Part shown: positions 22,653 to 28,989 of the stretch, in pieces
Numbering within the stretch: the stretch's first letter is position 1
Layout of the letters: the number at the start of each line of letters is the position of its first letter
Origin: JAKCDU01 sp035551615
GTDB taxonomy: Bacteria; Actinomycetota; Acidimicrobiia; Acidimicrobiales; Palsa-688
Assembly: GCA_035551615.1 (NCBI GenBank)
Contig: DASZNC010000110.1
Span: 1 to 28,989 of the forward strand
Direction of reading: 5' to 3'
DNA: 28,989 bases
Notes under the pieces: generated by a model
Databases searched by the model: none
The model's input: only the letters and a program-made list of their open reading frames with translations
Told to the model about the DNA's origin: nothing
Made by a program: the position numbers and the translations under genes

Positions 22653-23378
22653 CTACTGGGACGACGGTACGGTGCCGGTGGCGACGGCCGGCATCGTCGG
22701 CTGGCCCGGGTGCGAAGTGTGCTCGACGGTCACGACGTAGCTTGTGACCCCGCCCGGCGCAGTAAATACGGCAATGTCTGGATTTCGTCCCAGCGAGACG
22801 CGGGCCGTCAGAGAGCCGTGGTCGACGCTCCAGAGCTCATAGGTACGGTCGCCGTCGAGGGTCGGGAGACTGCTGTCGATGGCGTAGCCGGTCCCCCCGC
22901 TGACCCGGCTCAGGATTGTCAGTACCGACGCAGCGCTCGGGGTGCGCAGCTCGGTGGATGTGGCCCCAGGACCGGCCGTGGCCAGCACGGCACCACCGAC
23001 CAGATCGGAGCGCTTTGTCGCTGCGTCTATACGGTCGAAGCGAACCTGTGCCTCAAGGAACACCCCGGTCAACATGACGACCACTATGGCCAGCGCCAGA
23101 GCAGGCAACCAACGCAAGGACGTGGCGACCGGGGGCGCCGGAGGTCCGGTTGCCCGATGGATGCCATCGGCTTCGAAACTGGCCAGGGGCGAGACTCGGA
23201 CGGCGTTGCGGCGCAGGTTGTCGGCGAGGCGGCGATGATCGTCCATTTCCGCCTGGCACGATCGGCACGTCTCGAGGTGGACTTCTACGCCAGCCCGCTC
23301 CCGGTCGTCGACAGCGTTTAGGGCGTAGGCGCCGAGAAGCTCCTTGATCTCCCTGTGGTTCAGGCCAGGATCACTCAT
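22653..23378 (-). CDS. RskA-type anti-sigma factor
   Basis: This membrane-bound anti-sigma factor has 241 residues. The N-terminal zinc-binding domain has His34-x3-Cys38-x2-Cys41 (HLETCRSC) after LLGAYALNAVDDRE. A single helix spans about residues 90-110. The C-terminal extracytoplasmic domain (TYELWSVDHGSL, with the IAVFTAPGG type region) matches the RskA family, close to the 232 residues of M. tuberculosis RskA. The ATG at 23378 overlaps the sigma gene's end by eight bases (ATGAGTGA), implying coupling. Release of the sigma factor probably needs regulated proteolysis; no protease is encoded nearby. Confidence 0.88.
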   Translation of the reverse strand: MSDPGLNHREIKELLGAYALNAVDDRERAGVEVHLETCRSCQAEMDDHRRLADNLRRNAVRVSPLASFEADGIHRATGPPAPPVATSLRWLPALALAIVVVMLTGVFLEAQVRFDRIDAATKRSDLVGGAVLATAGPGATSTELRTPSAASVLTILSRVSGGTGYAIDSSLPTLDGDRTYELWSVDHGSLTARVSLGRNPDIAVFTAPGGVTSYVVTVEHTSHPGQPTMPAVATGTVPSSQ

Positions 23379-24012
23379 ACCCCTCAACACCTATTCCCTG
23401 AAGCAACGCTTCAAGGTGCCGGAGACCAGCGCGAATCCGACTCTTGGTCGTGCCCTGCGGGTCGCCCAGCTTGGCCGCCACCTCGCGGTAGCTGTCACCT
23501 CCGAAAAACGCCAGTTCGATAGCTACCCGCTCGGTCATGGGCAACAGCTGTAGCGCCGCTTTCAGCTGCGCAACCGACGCCGCCGCCAGCACCTGCACCT
23601 CGACGTCTTCGGAGTGACGCGGTAGCGTGCGATTGTCGCGTTCTTGACTGCTTCTGTGGGAGCGAAGAGCATCGATGGTCTTGCTCCGGGTCACCATGAC
23701 CAGGTACGAGGCCAGGCTCCCACGACCTGGCAGATATCGCTCGGGCGCCTGCCATAAGGCCAAAAAAACGGTCTGGACCATGTCGTCCACCCAGTAGGCG
23801 CTGGCGCTACGTCTTACCGTATGGGCCACCAAGGTGGCGTGTCTCCGGAAGACTTCCTCCAACGCCTCGACATCACGACGGCACAGCGCCGCAGCCAACT
23901 CAGCGTCGGACGCCTCGACGAGGTATCTGTCCGGCGGACAGGCCGAGGCTGCGGCTTCGATTCGATCGTGGGCGCTGTCACCCACCAGCACATGGAAGAT
24001 GAACTCACCCAA
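23371..24012 (-). CDS. ECF RNA polymerase sigma factor (SigK-like)
   Basis: The protein has 213 residues. Region 2 includes AYWVDDMVQTVFLALWQ and RGSLASYLVMVTRSKTIDALR. Region 4 has LPMTERVAIELAFFGGDSY and KLGDPQGTTKSRIRAGLR, the -35 recognition helix-turn-helix. Coupling to an RskA-like gene and nearby yCATCC/CCGAAw motifs point to the ECF19/SigK type, although sequence alone allows other ECF groups. The start is uncertain: TTG at 24012 gives the longest form, while an in-frame GTG a few codons later is also possible. It lies downstream of the DUF4331 and six-repeat genes on the same strand, so autoregulation is possible. Confidence 0.88.
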   Translation of the reverse strand: MGEFIFHVLVGDSAHDRIEAAASACPPDRYLVEASDAELAAALCRRDVEALEEVFRRHATLVAHTVRRSASAYWVDDMVQTVFLALWQAPERYLPGRGSLASYLVMVTRSKTIDALRSHRSSQERDNRTLPRHSEDVEVQVLAAASVAQLKAALQLLPMTERVAIELAFFGGDSYREVAAKLGDPQGTTKSRIRAGLRHLEALLQGIGVEGYE

Positions 24013-24125
24013 GTGAACGCCCTACTCGTGAACGCATCCGCGCATGCGCTGCCGAGGGCGTGGGCGAAACTTCCGGTGGAGGGCACCGGCGGGTATCTAC
24101 CACCAGATTTGGGTCTATTGAAGAA

Positions 24126-24467
24126 TCAGCCGGCCAGGTCGCCGACGTCGAATTCGGCCACCCTTCCGCCGACTACTTCGACATCACCGAGGGGTGCGTC
24201 AGTGCCCCAGACCGTGTAGCGGCCCTGGGTCAGTTCCGGGTACACGCCGGCGAAGACATCGCGAGTGGCCAGACGGCGCCGGCGGATCATGGTGTGGACG
24301 TGATGGCTGCGATCGGCGCCGACCGGGGTCAGGTCGACCTCCCGGCCGGCGCACTCCGCCGAGGCGTACAGGATGAGGGCGCCGACGTCACCGCCGATGT
24401 CCAACACCACGGTGTCGGGTGGCCCGCAACGGGGTCCCGGATCGATGTATGGCGCCTCGATCGTCAT
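24126..24467 (-). CDS. Conserved small hypothetical protein
   Basis: The protein has 113 residues with no signal peptide or membrane helix. TVVLDIGGDVGALILYASAE, the REVDL segment and GRYTVWG resemble a small conserved actinobacterial protein of unknown function, usually all-beta in prediction. The ATG at 24467 directly abuts the DUF4331 stop (24468), so it is almost certainly co-transcribed. No function can be assigned. Confidence 0.65.
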   Translation of the reverse strand: MTIEAPYIDPGPRCGPPDTVVLDIGGDVGALILYASAECAGREVDLTPVGADRSHHVHTMIRRRRLATRDVFAGVYPELTQGRYTVWGTDAPLGDVEVVGGRVAEFDVGDLAG

Positions 24468-25961
24468 CTAGGAGGTCGGGGTGTAGTTGATCGAGGTGTT
24501 GTCGTTGCTGGACGGGGTACCGGTCGGGTTGGAGAAACCAGGGTGCGGGTCGGCCAGGTAGGGGAAGCTCGCCTGGTGGGCCAGGGGGTTGGCGGTCACT
24601 CCCTGGGTGACGGCGGCTACGGCGGCGTCGACGGTGTAGCTCTTGTCCACGAGCGGGATGGTGGCGCCGCCCACCGCCTTCAGTTCGATGTTGACCACAT
24701 CGTCAGTGAGCCGGCGACCGTTGGGGAATCCGGCCAGATCGCCGCCGAGCAGACCCAGGTTGCTGGTACCGGCGCCGTTGGTGCCCGTCGGGGCGATGGC
24801 CATGTTCAGCCGGAGCATCTCGGCGATCACCTTGCCGCCTTGGTAGGTGCCGTAGCCGAAGGCGCTGCCGATCAGGCTGCCCGGGATGCCGGTGGCGAAG
24901 ATGGCGACCAGGTCGGCGCGAGCCTTGGTGTAGGCCGCCAGATGAGGGAACTCGTTCGGGTACAGGTAGGGCAGTAGTCCCTGCATCTCTGGCTTCTCGA
25001 CAGCAGCGGCGAACTGGCTGTCGTTGACCGGCTGCTGGCTGTTGAAGAAGTCCTTGAGGGCCATGGGCACGACTACCTCATTGACCAGCGGGCTGCCCAG
25101 GCGCGACACCTGCTGGTAGGGGCCGGACGTGGTCTGGGTGCCGTTCGAGTTGTACATCTTCATCGTCTGGCGACTCGCTGTTGTCCACACCCCGATCACC
25201 GCATGAGGATCGTCGGGACCGGTCGGGGGCGTCAGGGTCGAGGTGAGCGAGCTGATCGGCACCTGGATGGCGATGCTGTGGACGTTCTTGTCGGCCAGCG
25301 CGTTTATGCCGAGTGAGGCGGTTCCTTTGAGCAACTGCAACCCGGACAGTGGACGCAGGTCACCGAGGTCGAAGATGGAACCTAGATCGACGAAGAACGC
25401 TTCTGCTCGCTGGCCGGCGAACACCTTCTCGCCTGTGGCCAACGTGTAGACGGCATAGCCTGAGAGGTTGGAGTAGTTGGGCGTCGAGCGGGGTCCGATG
25501 TTGCATGGCGGGCAGTAGAGCGTGTCGGTGCCGACCGGGGCGAGCGGGGTAGAGACACCATCGACGATCTTCTCGATGGTGTAGGTCTGGGGCCGGTTCC
25601 AGTTGTTGTAGTTGGCGCCTGCCCTAGACGGCGTAGTGATGGGCCCGGTCGCGTACAGGAAGGTCGAGTCGTCGATGATTTCGACGTTGAACAGGAACCG
25701 GTAGGTGATGTTCGGCTTACCCCCGCCGGTGTTGTCAATGTTGATGTCATATTGGACCGGGCCGCTGCCACCCGCTCCCGAACTGCCCGAGGTGGCGCCG
25801 AACTCGACGAAATTTGGCCCGCTGGCCGGATCCTGCAGCGGCACGTAGTTGGCAATGATGGTGACCGTTTCCGGGTCATCGGGACTGACGAATGCGTAGA
25901 CGTCGGTGCTGTCACACACCGGATCCTTGGAGATCAGCGGTGCTTCTTTGTGTGATGACAT
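24468..25961 (-). CDS. DUF4331 domain protein
   Basis: The protein has 497 residues. It opens with MSSHKEAPLISKDP and STDVYAFVSPDDP, the characteristic start of DUF4331 proteins. Later PVNDSQFAAAVEKP and the GPNFVEFG type segments fit the family. No signal peptide is visible, which is common in such proteins, but SHKEAP-containing members may be exported by other means. The biochemical role is unknown. GAGGTGGG lies eight bases before the ATG. It follows the small Tat-protein gene by 50 bases and precedes the 113-residue gene without a gap. The arrangement suggests a Tat-secreted partner plus a DUF4331 protein under the same ECF control. Confidence 0.88.
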   Translation of the reverse strand: MSSHKEAPLISKDPVCDSTDVYAFVSPDDPETVTIIANYVPLQDPASGPNFVEFGATSGSSGAGGSGPVQYDINIDNTGGGKPNITYRFLFNVEIIDDSTFLYATGPITTPSRAGANYNNWNRPQTYTIEKIVDGVSTPLAPVGTDTLYCPPCNIGPRSTPNYSNLSGYAVYTLATGEKVFAGQRAEAFFVDLGSIFDLGDLRPLSGLQLLKGTASLGINALADKNVHSIAIQVPISSLTSTLTPPTGPDDPHAVIGVWTTASRQTMKMYNSNGTQTTSGPYQQVSRLGSPLVNEVVVPMALKDFFNSQQPVNDSQFAAAVEKPEMQGLLPYLYPNEFPHLAAYTKARADLVAIFATGIPGSLIGSAFGYGTYQGGKVIAEMLRLNMAIAPTGTNGAGTSNLGLLGGDLAGFPNGRRLTDDVVNIELKAVGGATIPLVDKSYTVDAAVAAVTQGVTANPLAHQASFPYLADPHPGFSNPTGTPSSNDNTSINYTPTS

Positions 25962-26011
25962 GGCTCAGCCCACCTCGTGGTCAGTTAGGGACAAAGGACG
26001 TGCCGGTCGGG

Positions 26012-26299
26012 TCACCGCGCCACCCGCGCCAGGGCCTGGGCGAGAGCACGATCGACTACTACATAGGCCTCGGTCCCGTGAAACACGGTCACCTGTCCGG
26101 TGGCGGCGTCGGAGACGTGGGCGAAGACATCGGTGGCGGTTGACGCCGGCACCTCACCGGTGACTGGCGTGGCCGCCGGCAACGGGCTGGCCCCGGCGGT
26201 GGCGTTGAACAGGGCGGTGCCGGATACAGCGACCACCCCCGTGGCCGCTGCCCCAATGGAGGCGTGGCGGAGAAAGGCTCGGCGGGATACGTCAGTCAC
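26012..26299 (-). CDS. Small Tat-exported protein
   Basis: The protein has 95 residues. The twin-arginine signal VSRRAFLRHASIGAAATGV is clear, followed by a short Ala/Thr-rich mature region with VFHGTEAYVVVDRALAQ. The GTG at 26299 (start MTDVSRRAFLR) is chosen because AAGGAG lies seven bases upstream; an ATG at 26341 lacks a ribosome site. The mature part is only about 60 residues, and no family is recognised. Tat export implies folding before transport or a bound partner, possibly DUF4331, which follows it in the operon; that is inference. Confidence 0.7.
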   Translation of the reverse strand: MTDVSRRAFLRHASIGAAATGVVAVSGTALFNATAGASPLPAATPVTGEVPASTATDVFAHVSDAATGQVTVFHGTEAYVVVDRALAQALARVAR

Positions 26300-26337
26300 A
26301 GGTTCGCTCCTTGGTTCTGTGGACCGGCTGAGGATGT

Positions 26338-27288
26338 TCATGAGTAGAAGGCGATCTGGACGATGGGCTTGACGAGGGACTCGCCGCCTAGGGAGCCGCA
26401 GAAGGTGGAATCGCCGAAGCTGAACACTCCACCATCGGATGCCCCGAGGAGGTAGCCGTTCCCGGCGAAGGTCCCCGTCACGGCGACCACTGGTTTGGTC
26501 AGGTGGGTGCCGCCCTCGGATCCGTAGAAGTAGGAGGCGCCGAAGGCGAATACGCCGCCGTCGGAGCCGGTCAGGTAGTAGCCGTTGCCGTTCCGGGCCG
26601 GGCTCATGGACACGATCGGCTTGTTCAGGTGGAGGTCGCCGAGCGAACCGTAGAAGTGGGCGTCGCCGAAGGCGAACACGCCCCCGTCCGAGCCGATCAG
26701 CCAGTAGCCCCGGCCGTCGGCGGTACGGGCCATGCTGACTATCGGCGAATCCAAGTGGATGCCGCCGAGCGAGCCGTAGTAGCTGGCGTCGCCGAAGGCG
26801 AACACGCCGCCGTCAGAGGCAACCATCCAGTAGCCCCCGCCGTCTGGGGTGGAGACCACGTCGACGATCGGTTCGGTCAGATGAACACCGCCGAGGGACC
26901 CGTGGAAGTGGGCGTCACCGAACGCGAAGACCCCGCCGTCCGACGCCGCGAGTACGTAGCCCCGCCCGTCGAAGCTGGGGGCCATGGCGACGATCGGCTG
27001 ATTCAGTGCGATACCGCCGGTCGAACCCAAGAAGCGGGCCGTCCCGAAAGCGAACACGCCGCCGTCGGACGCCACCGCCCAGTAGCCGGCGCCATCGGGA
27101 CCGGCGCAGCCGACCACCGGGCCGATGCCATCGACCAGCGCCGAGCGGGTTGGGGCGGGGACGGCGGCGTTAGTCGGTCCAACCCCAACCAATGCGGTGC
27201 CACTCAGGACCAACCCGGATAAAAGGGATGCCGACGCAACTCGACGGCGCCGGAAGGGTCTCTTGCTCCACCTGGACAGCGCTGTCAT
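26338..27288 (-). CDS. Secreted protein with six SDGGVFAFGD-type repeats
   Basis: The protein has 316 residues with an N-terminal signal peptide (RRVASASLLSGLVLSGTALV, cleaved near Ala42). Six repeats of about 42 residues follow. Each begins with GYWAVASDGGVFAFG or a close variant and ends with a PIV-type hydrophobic segment and a DG turn. The repeats probably form a propeller or solenoid. The family is common in Acidimicrobiia and other actinobacteria, but no function is known to me. GGGAAGGGA lies just before the ATG. A weak ECF-type motif is present 33-59 bases upstream. It heads the operon that leads to the sigma factor. Confidence 0.82.
   Translation of the reverse strand: MTALSRWSKRPFRRRRVASASLLSGLVLSGTALVGVGPTNAAVPAPTRSALVDGIGPVVGCAGPDGAGYWAVASDGGVFAFGTARFLGSTGGIALNQPIVAMAPSFDGRGYVLAASDGGVFAFGDAHFHGSLGGVHLTEPIVDVVSTPDGGGYWMVASDGGVFAFGDASYYGSLGGIHLDSPIVSMARTADGRGYWLIGSDGGVFAFGDAHFYGSLGDLHLNKPIVSMSPARNGNGYYLTGSDGGVFAFGASYFYGSEGGTHLTKPVVAVTGTFAGNGYLLGASDGGVFSFGDSTFCGSLGGESLVKPIVQIAFYS
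26341..27096 (-). repeat. Six tandem 126-base coding repeats
   Basis: The coding region contains six tandem units of about 126 bases encoding GYW-x-SDGGVFAFGDA-type repeats. Copies 2-4 are nearly identical at the SDGGVFAFGDA core; copy 6 has diverged most. They were probably produced by internal duplication. Confidence 0.75.
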
Positions 27289-27650
27289 CGGCGTTCCCTT
27301 CCCCTAGTCGTGCGATGGACTTACGGAGCCACGAGGTGACCGGATGACGAAGATTGAAAAGAATCTCCAGAAATGCCGTGACCTGGTCCGCCGAGGAAAC
27401 ACCGATGTGCTGGGGGTAATCCCTGGGAACCGACGCGTAGCCATGGTGTCTGCGCCGACCCGGCGGCGCTGGCACATGAGCTCGGTGGAGTCTCACGAGT
27501 CAGTGCGCAACGGGCCCTGGGCGGTTGAGTGCGATCGAAGAGAGAGCTGTCGTTGCCGTGCACGACGCACTTCATCTGTTTCCCAGTGATCACGGGCTGC
27601 TTCCCGCTCCGGTCGCGCCCCGCCGCCTGCGTCGGTCGTCCGGCGGCGGC
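27289..27650. other. Stretch without a convincing gene
   Basis: Short open frames are present on both strands, including a minus-strand segment that reads YPQHIGVSSADQVTAFLEIL, but none shows a known family or a good start. I see only the putative ECF promoter at 27321-27347. Confidence 0.4.
27321..27347 (-). promoter_or_regulatory. Weak SigK-type promoter candidate
   Basis: Read on the minus strand, TCATCC and CCGTAA are 15 bases apart, 33-59 bases before the six-repeat gene. The match is weaker and the spacer one base shorter than in the two lipoprotein promoters. Confidence 0.3.
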
Positions 27651-28844
27651 TCAGGTGGCCGCTTTGGTCCAGTGGGCTCCACCGTCTCGGGTGAGGTATA
27701 GGACGCCCGCGTCTGATTGGGACTGGGCGACGCCACTGATGGCCACACCGTCTTGGTCGTTGGTGAAGCCGATGTATTGGATGGGCACCGACCCAATCGC
27801 GCTGTGCGAGATCGTGTTCGTCAGAGGTACCGCTTGGACGCCGCCGTTGCGGCAGGCGACGAACGCGGTGGAGTCGGTGACGGCCAGGGACACCGCCGCA
27901 CAGGTGTGGACCACGGTCACGCCGGTCCATCTTCGCCCGTCGGTATCGCTGCGATATAGGGAGCTGGTGGACGTGGTCGATGTCGTGTCCCCACCGCACA
28001 CTGCGTACAAGACCCCGTACGTGATCGCCGGGGCCAAGCCCACGAAGTCCCCACACCATGACCTCCGCCGGAAGGACCCGCCTGATCCGCCCCGATCCCG
28101 CCGCAGGGACTTTGTCGGTCGGCGACACCGGCGGTGGTGGCGACCTCCAGGTTCGGCGGTACCGGTCCGGCTCCTTCGAATCCGACGACATAGGCCTCGC
28201 TGTCGTGGACCTCGACGAACGCTCCCCTGTTGCCGGCCCGGCCGACCCGGCTGAAGGCTGTGCTGCCGACTGTTGCGGTGTAAATCGACGGGCACGGAGC
28301 CGCCGCGTTCAACAGCCACACCCGCCGCCGGCCGCCTCGACATCGGCCGCCCCCGTGCCATCGGAGACCCCGTCCTCGTCGGCTACAGCGACCTGCTGCC
28401 AGCTCTCACCACCATCGCTGGTCACGTCCAGCGAGTCGCGTCCGAAGACGTATCCGTGGATGAGATCACCGAAACGGATACCCGTCGGCGCGCCCGACGA
28501 CCAGGACCGAACGGGGGGCTGGCCGCCAGCGGCGTCCAGCGACTACCGCCATCGGTCGTCCTCTCCACCCGGACGCGACCATTGACCTGGCCCAGCACCC
28601 AGCCGTCATCAGCGGACACGAACGTGACGCTGGACACCTTCATCCCCAGACCAGTCGACGCCGGCGACGCCGTCGTCACAGAGGTTTCCACCGAACTCGA
28701 AACCGTCGGGCCCGGAACCGTCGCGACCGTCGCGCCTGAAACCGTCGAGCTCGTCGGGACAAGCCTAGGTGACGGCTTCGGATGGCTTGACCCGCCGCAC
28801 GCCACCAGACCAGCCGCAGCCGCAGCCGCCGTCGCCAGCCGCAC
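27651..28844 (-). pseudogene. Asp-box (BNR/Ycf48-like) lipoprotein, split by three apparent frameshifts
   Basis: The GTG at 28844 begins a signal peptide with lipobox GLVAC, then a Ser/Thr/Pro linker. Four Asp-box motifs follow in three frames: TTDGGSRW, TSDGGESW, RSDTDGRRW and TRDGGAHW. Coding jumps frames near 28513-28518 (a run of six G), near 28321-28323 and near 28049-28052 (a run of four C). Every jump fits one missing base. Restoring a base at each gives one continuous protein of about 398 residues, for example SPPVRSWSSGAPTG across the first break. The protein probably forms a propeller and is anchored outside the cell. Whether the breaks are real or sequence errors is not certain; I favour errors. 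An IS3-type end lies only nine bases before the start codon. Confidence 0.65.
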
Positions 28845-28852
28845 CGCACCAC

Positions 28853-28989
28853 TGAATCGCCCTGGATCCGGTGGAGGCTGTTGTTAGGCCACCTGCCCGT
28901 CTGGGAAGGCGGTCTTCACACGGTATAGGGCTTCGTGCTCGAGGGGTGGCAGGTAGTTGATCGAGCTGTGAAGGCGGGCCGTGTTGTAC
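28853..28989 (-). mobile_element. End of an IS3-family insertion sequence
   Basis: TGAATCGCCCTGGATCCGGT at 28853-28872 begins with TG and resembles IS3-family terminal repeats of actinobacteria. The transposase coding end lies just inside it. The other end of the element is beyond the window, so the repeat pairing cannot be confirmed. Confidence 0.55.
28884..28989 (-). CDS. IS3-family transposase, C-terminal fragment
   Basis: Reading from the right edge, 34 residues are visible. YNTARLHSSINYLPPLEHEA is the end of the rve integrase core of IS3-family transposases (YNxxRxHSxxxYxxP). The TAA stop is at 28884-28886. The catalytic DDE residues lie outside the window. This is the OrfB part of the element. 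Confidence 0.8.
   Translation of the reverse strand, partial: YNTARLHSSINYLPPLEHEALYRVKTAFPDGQVA

Noticed and set aside
27344..27589. Plus-strand 81-residue open frame and the minus-strand 108-residue frame in the same stretch.
   Set aside because: Neither has a family match, a clear ribosome site or convincing codon use; the sequence is too short to decide, so no gene is called.
1..28989. CRISPR array, phage genes or a toxin-antitoxin defence island.
   Set aside because: I saw no spaced direct repeats, Cas-like or phage structural proteins, or typical toxin-antitoxin pairs in the window.

Overview
The window is GC-rich throughout and carries genes typical of high-GC Actinobacteria: an Sdh1-type succinate dehydrogenase, an RskA-like anti-sigma factor, HtaA-like and DUF4331 secreted proteins, a BVMO-hydrolase fusion, and a secreted protein built of SDGGVFAFGD repeats. 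The last family is frequent in Acidimicrobiia, so an Acidimicrobiia-like actinobacterium is my best guess. Many genes start with GTG or TTG, and neighbouring genes often overlap as TGATG or GTGA.

Left part (1-9846). A Baeyer-Villiger-type flavin monooxygenase fused to an HSL-type alpha/beta hydrolase enters from the left edge. It converges on a minus-strand operon that reads LysR regulator, DUF5522-like protein, AlkA-like DNA glycosylase and MFS transporter. Divergent from the LysR gene is sdhCAB, a three-gene succinate dehydrogenase (or fumarate reductase) of the mycobacterial Sdh1 type. A LysR-type ATAG-N7-CTAT palindrome sits on the LysR start codon in the shared control region.

Middle (9901-19520). 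tRNA-Asp and tRNA-Phe are followed by a tyrosine integrase with a full catalytic set, but no second att copy is visible. After a gene-free stretch comes a lipoprotein with two HtaA-like repeats. Then follows a compact cluster: DUF2064 glycosyltransferase-fold protein, SAM methyltransferase, a five-helix membrane protein with an internal twin-arginine motif and a molybdopterin (sulfite oxidase/MsrP-like) domain, and a small membrane protein. A GT2 glycosyltransferase lies on the other strand, and an epimerase and a GT-C mannosyltransferase-like protein complete the cluster. It looks like a cell-envelope sugar pathway joined to an exported molybdoenzyme.

Right part (19504-28989). This is a surface and secretion region: a YVTN/NHL-type propeller, a GH43-like protein, a small lipoprotein, an ECF sigma/RskA-type pair, a DUF4331 protein, a small Tat-exported protein, a six-repeat secreted protein and an Asp-box (BNR/Ycf48-like) lipoprotein. 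The edge holds the end of an IS3-family element. Two lipoprotein genes share a promoter-like motif (yCATCC-N16-CCGAAw) close to the known SigK consensus, and a weaker copy precedes the six-repeat gene. This suggests one ECF sigma regulon for surface proteins. Four apparent frameshifts in the two propeller genes are all of the one-base-missing type, and each can be placed at a G/C run. I read them as probable sequence errors, not real decay.
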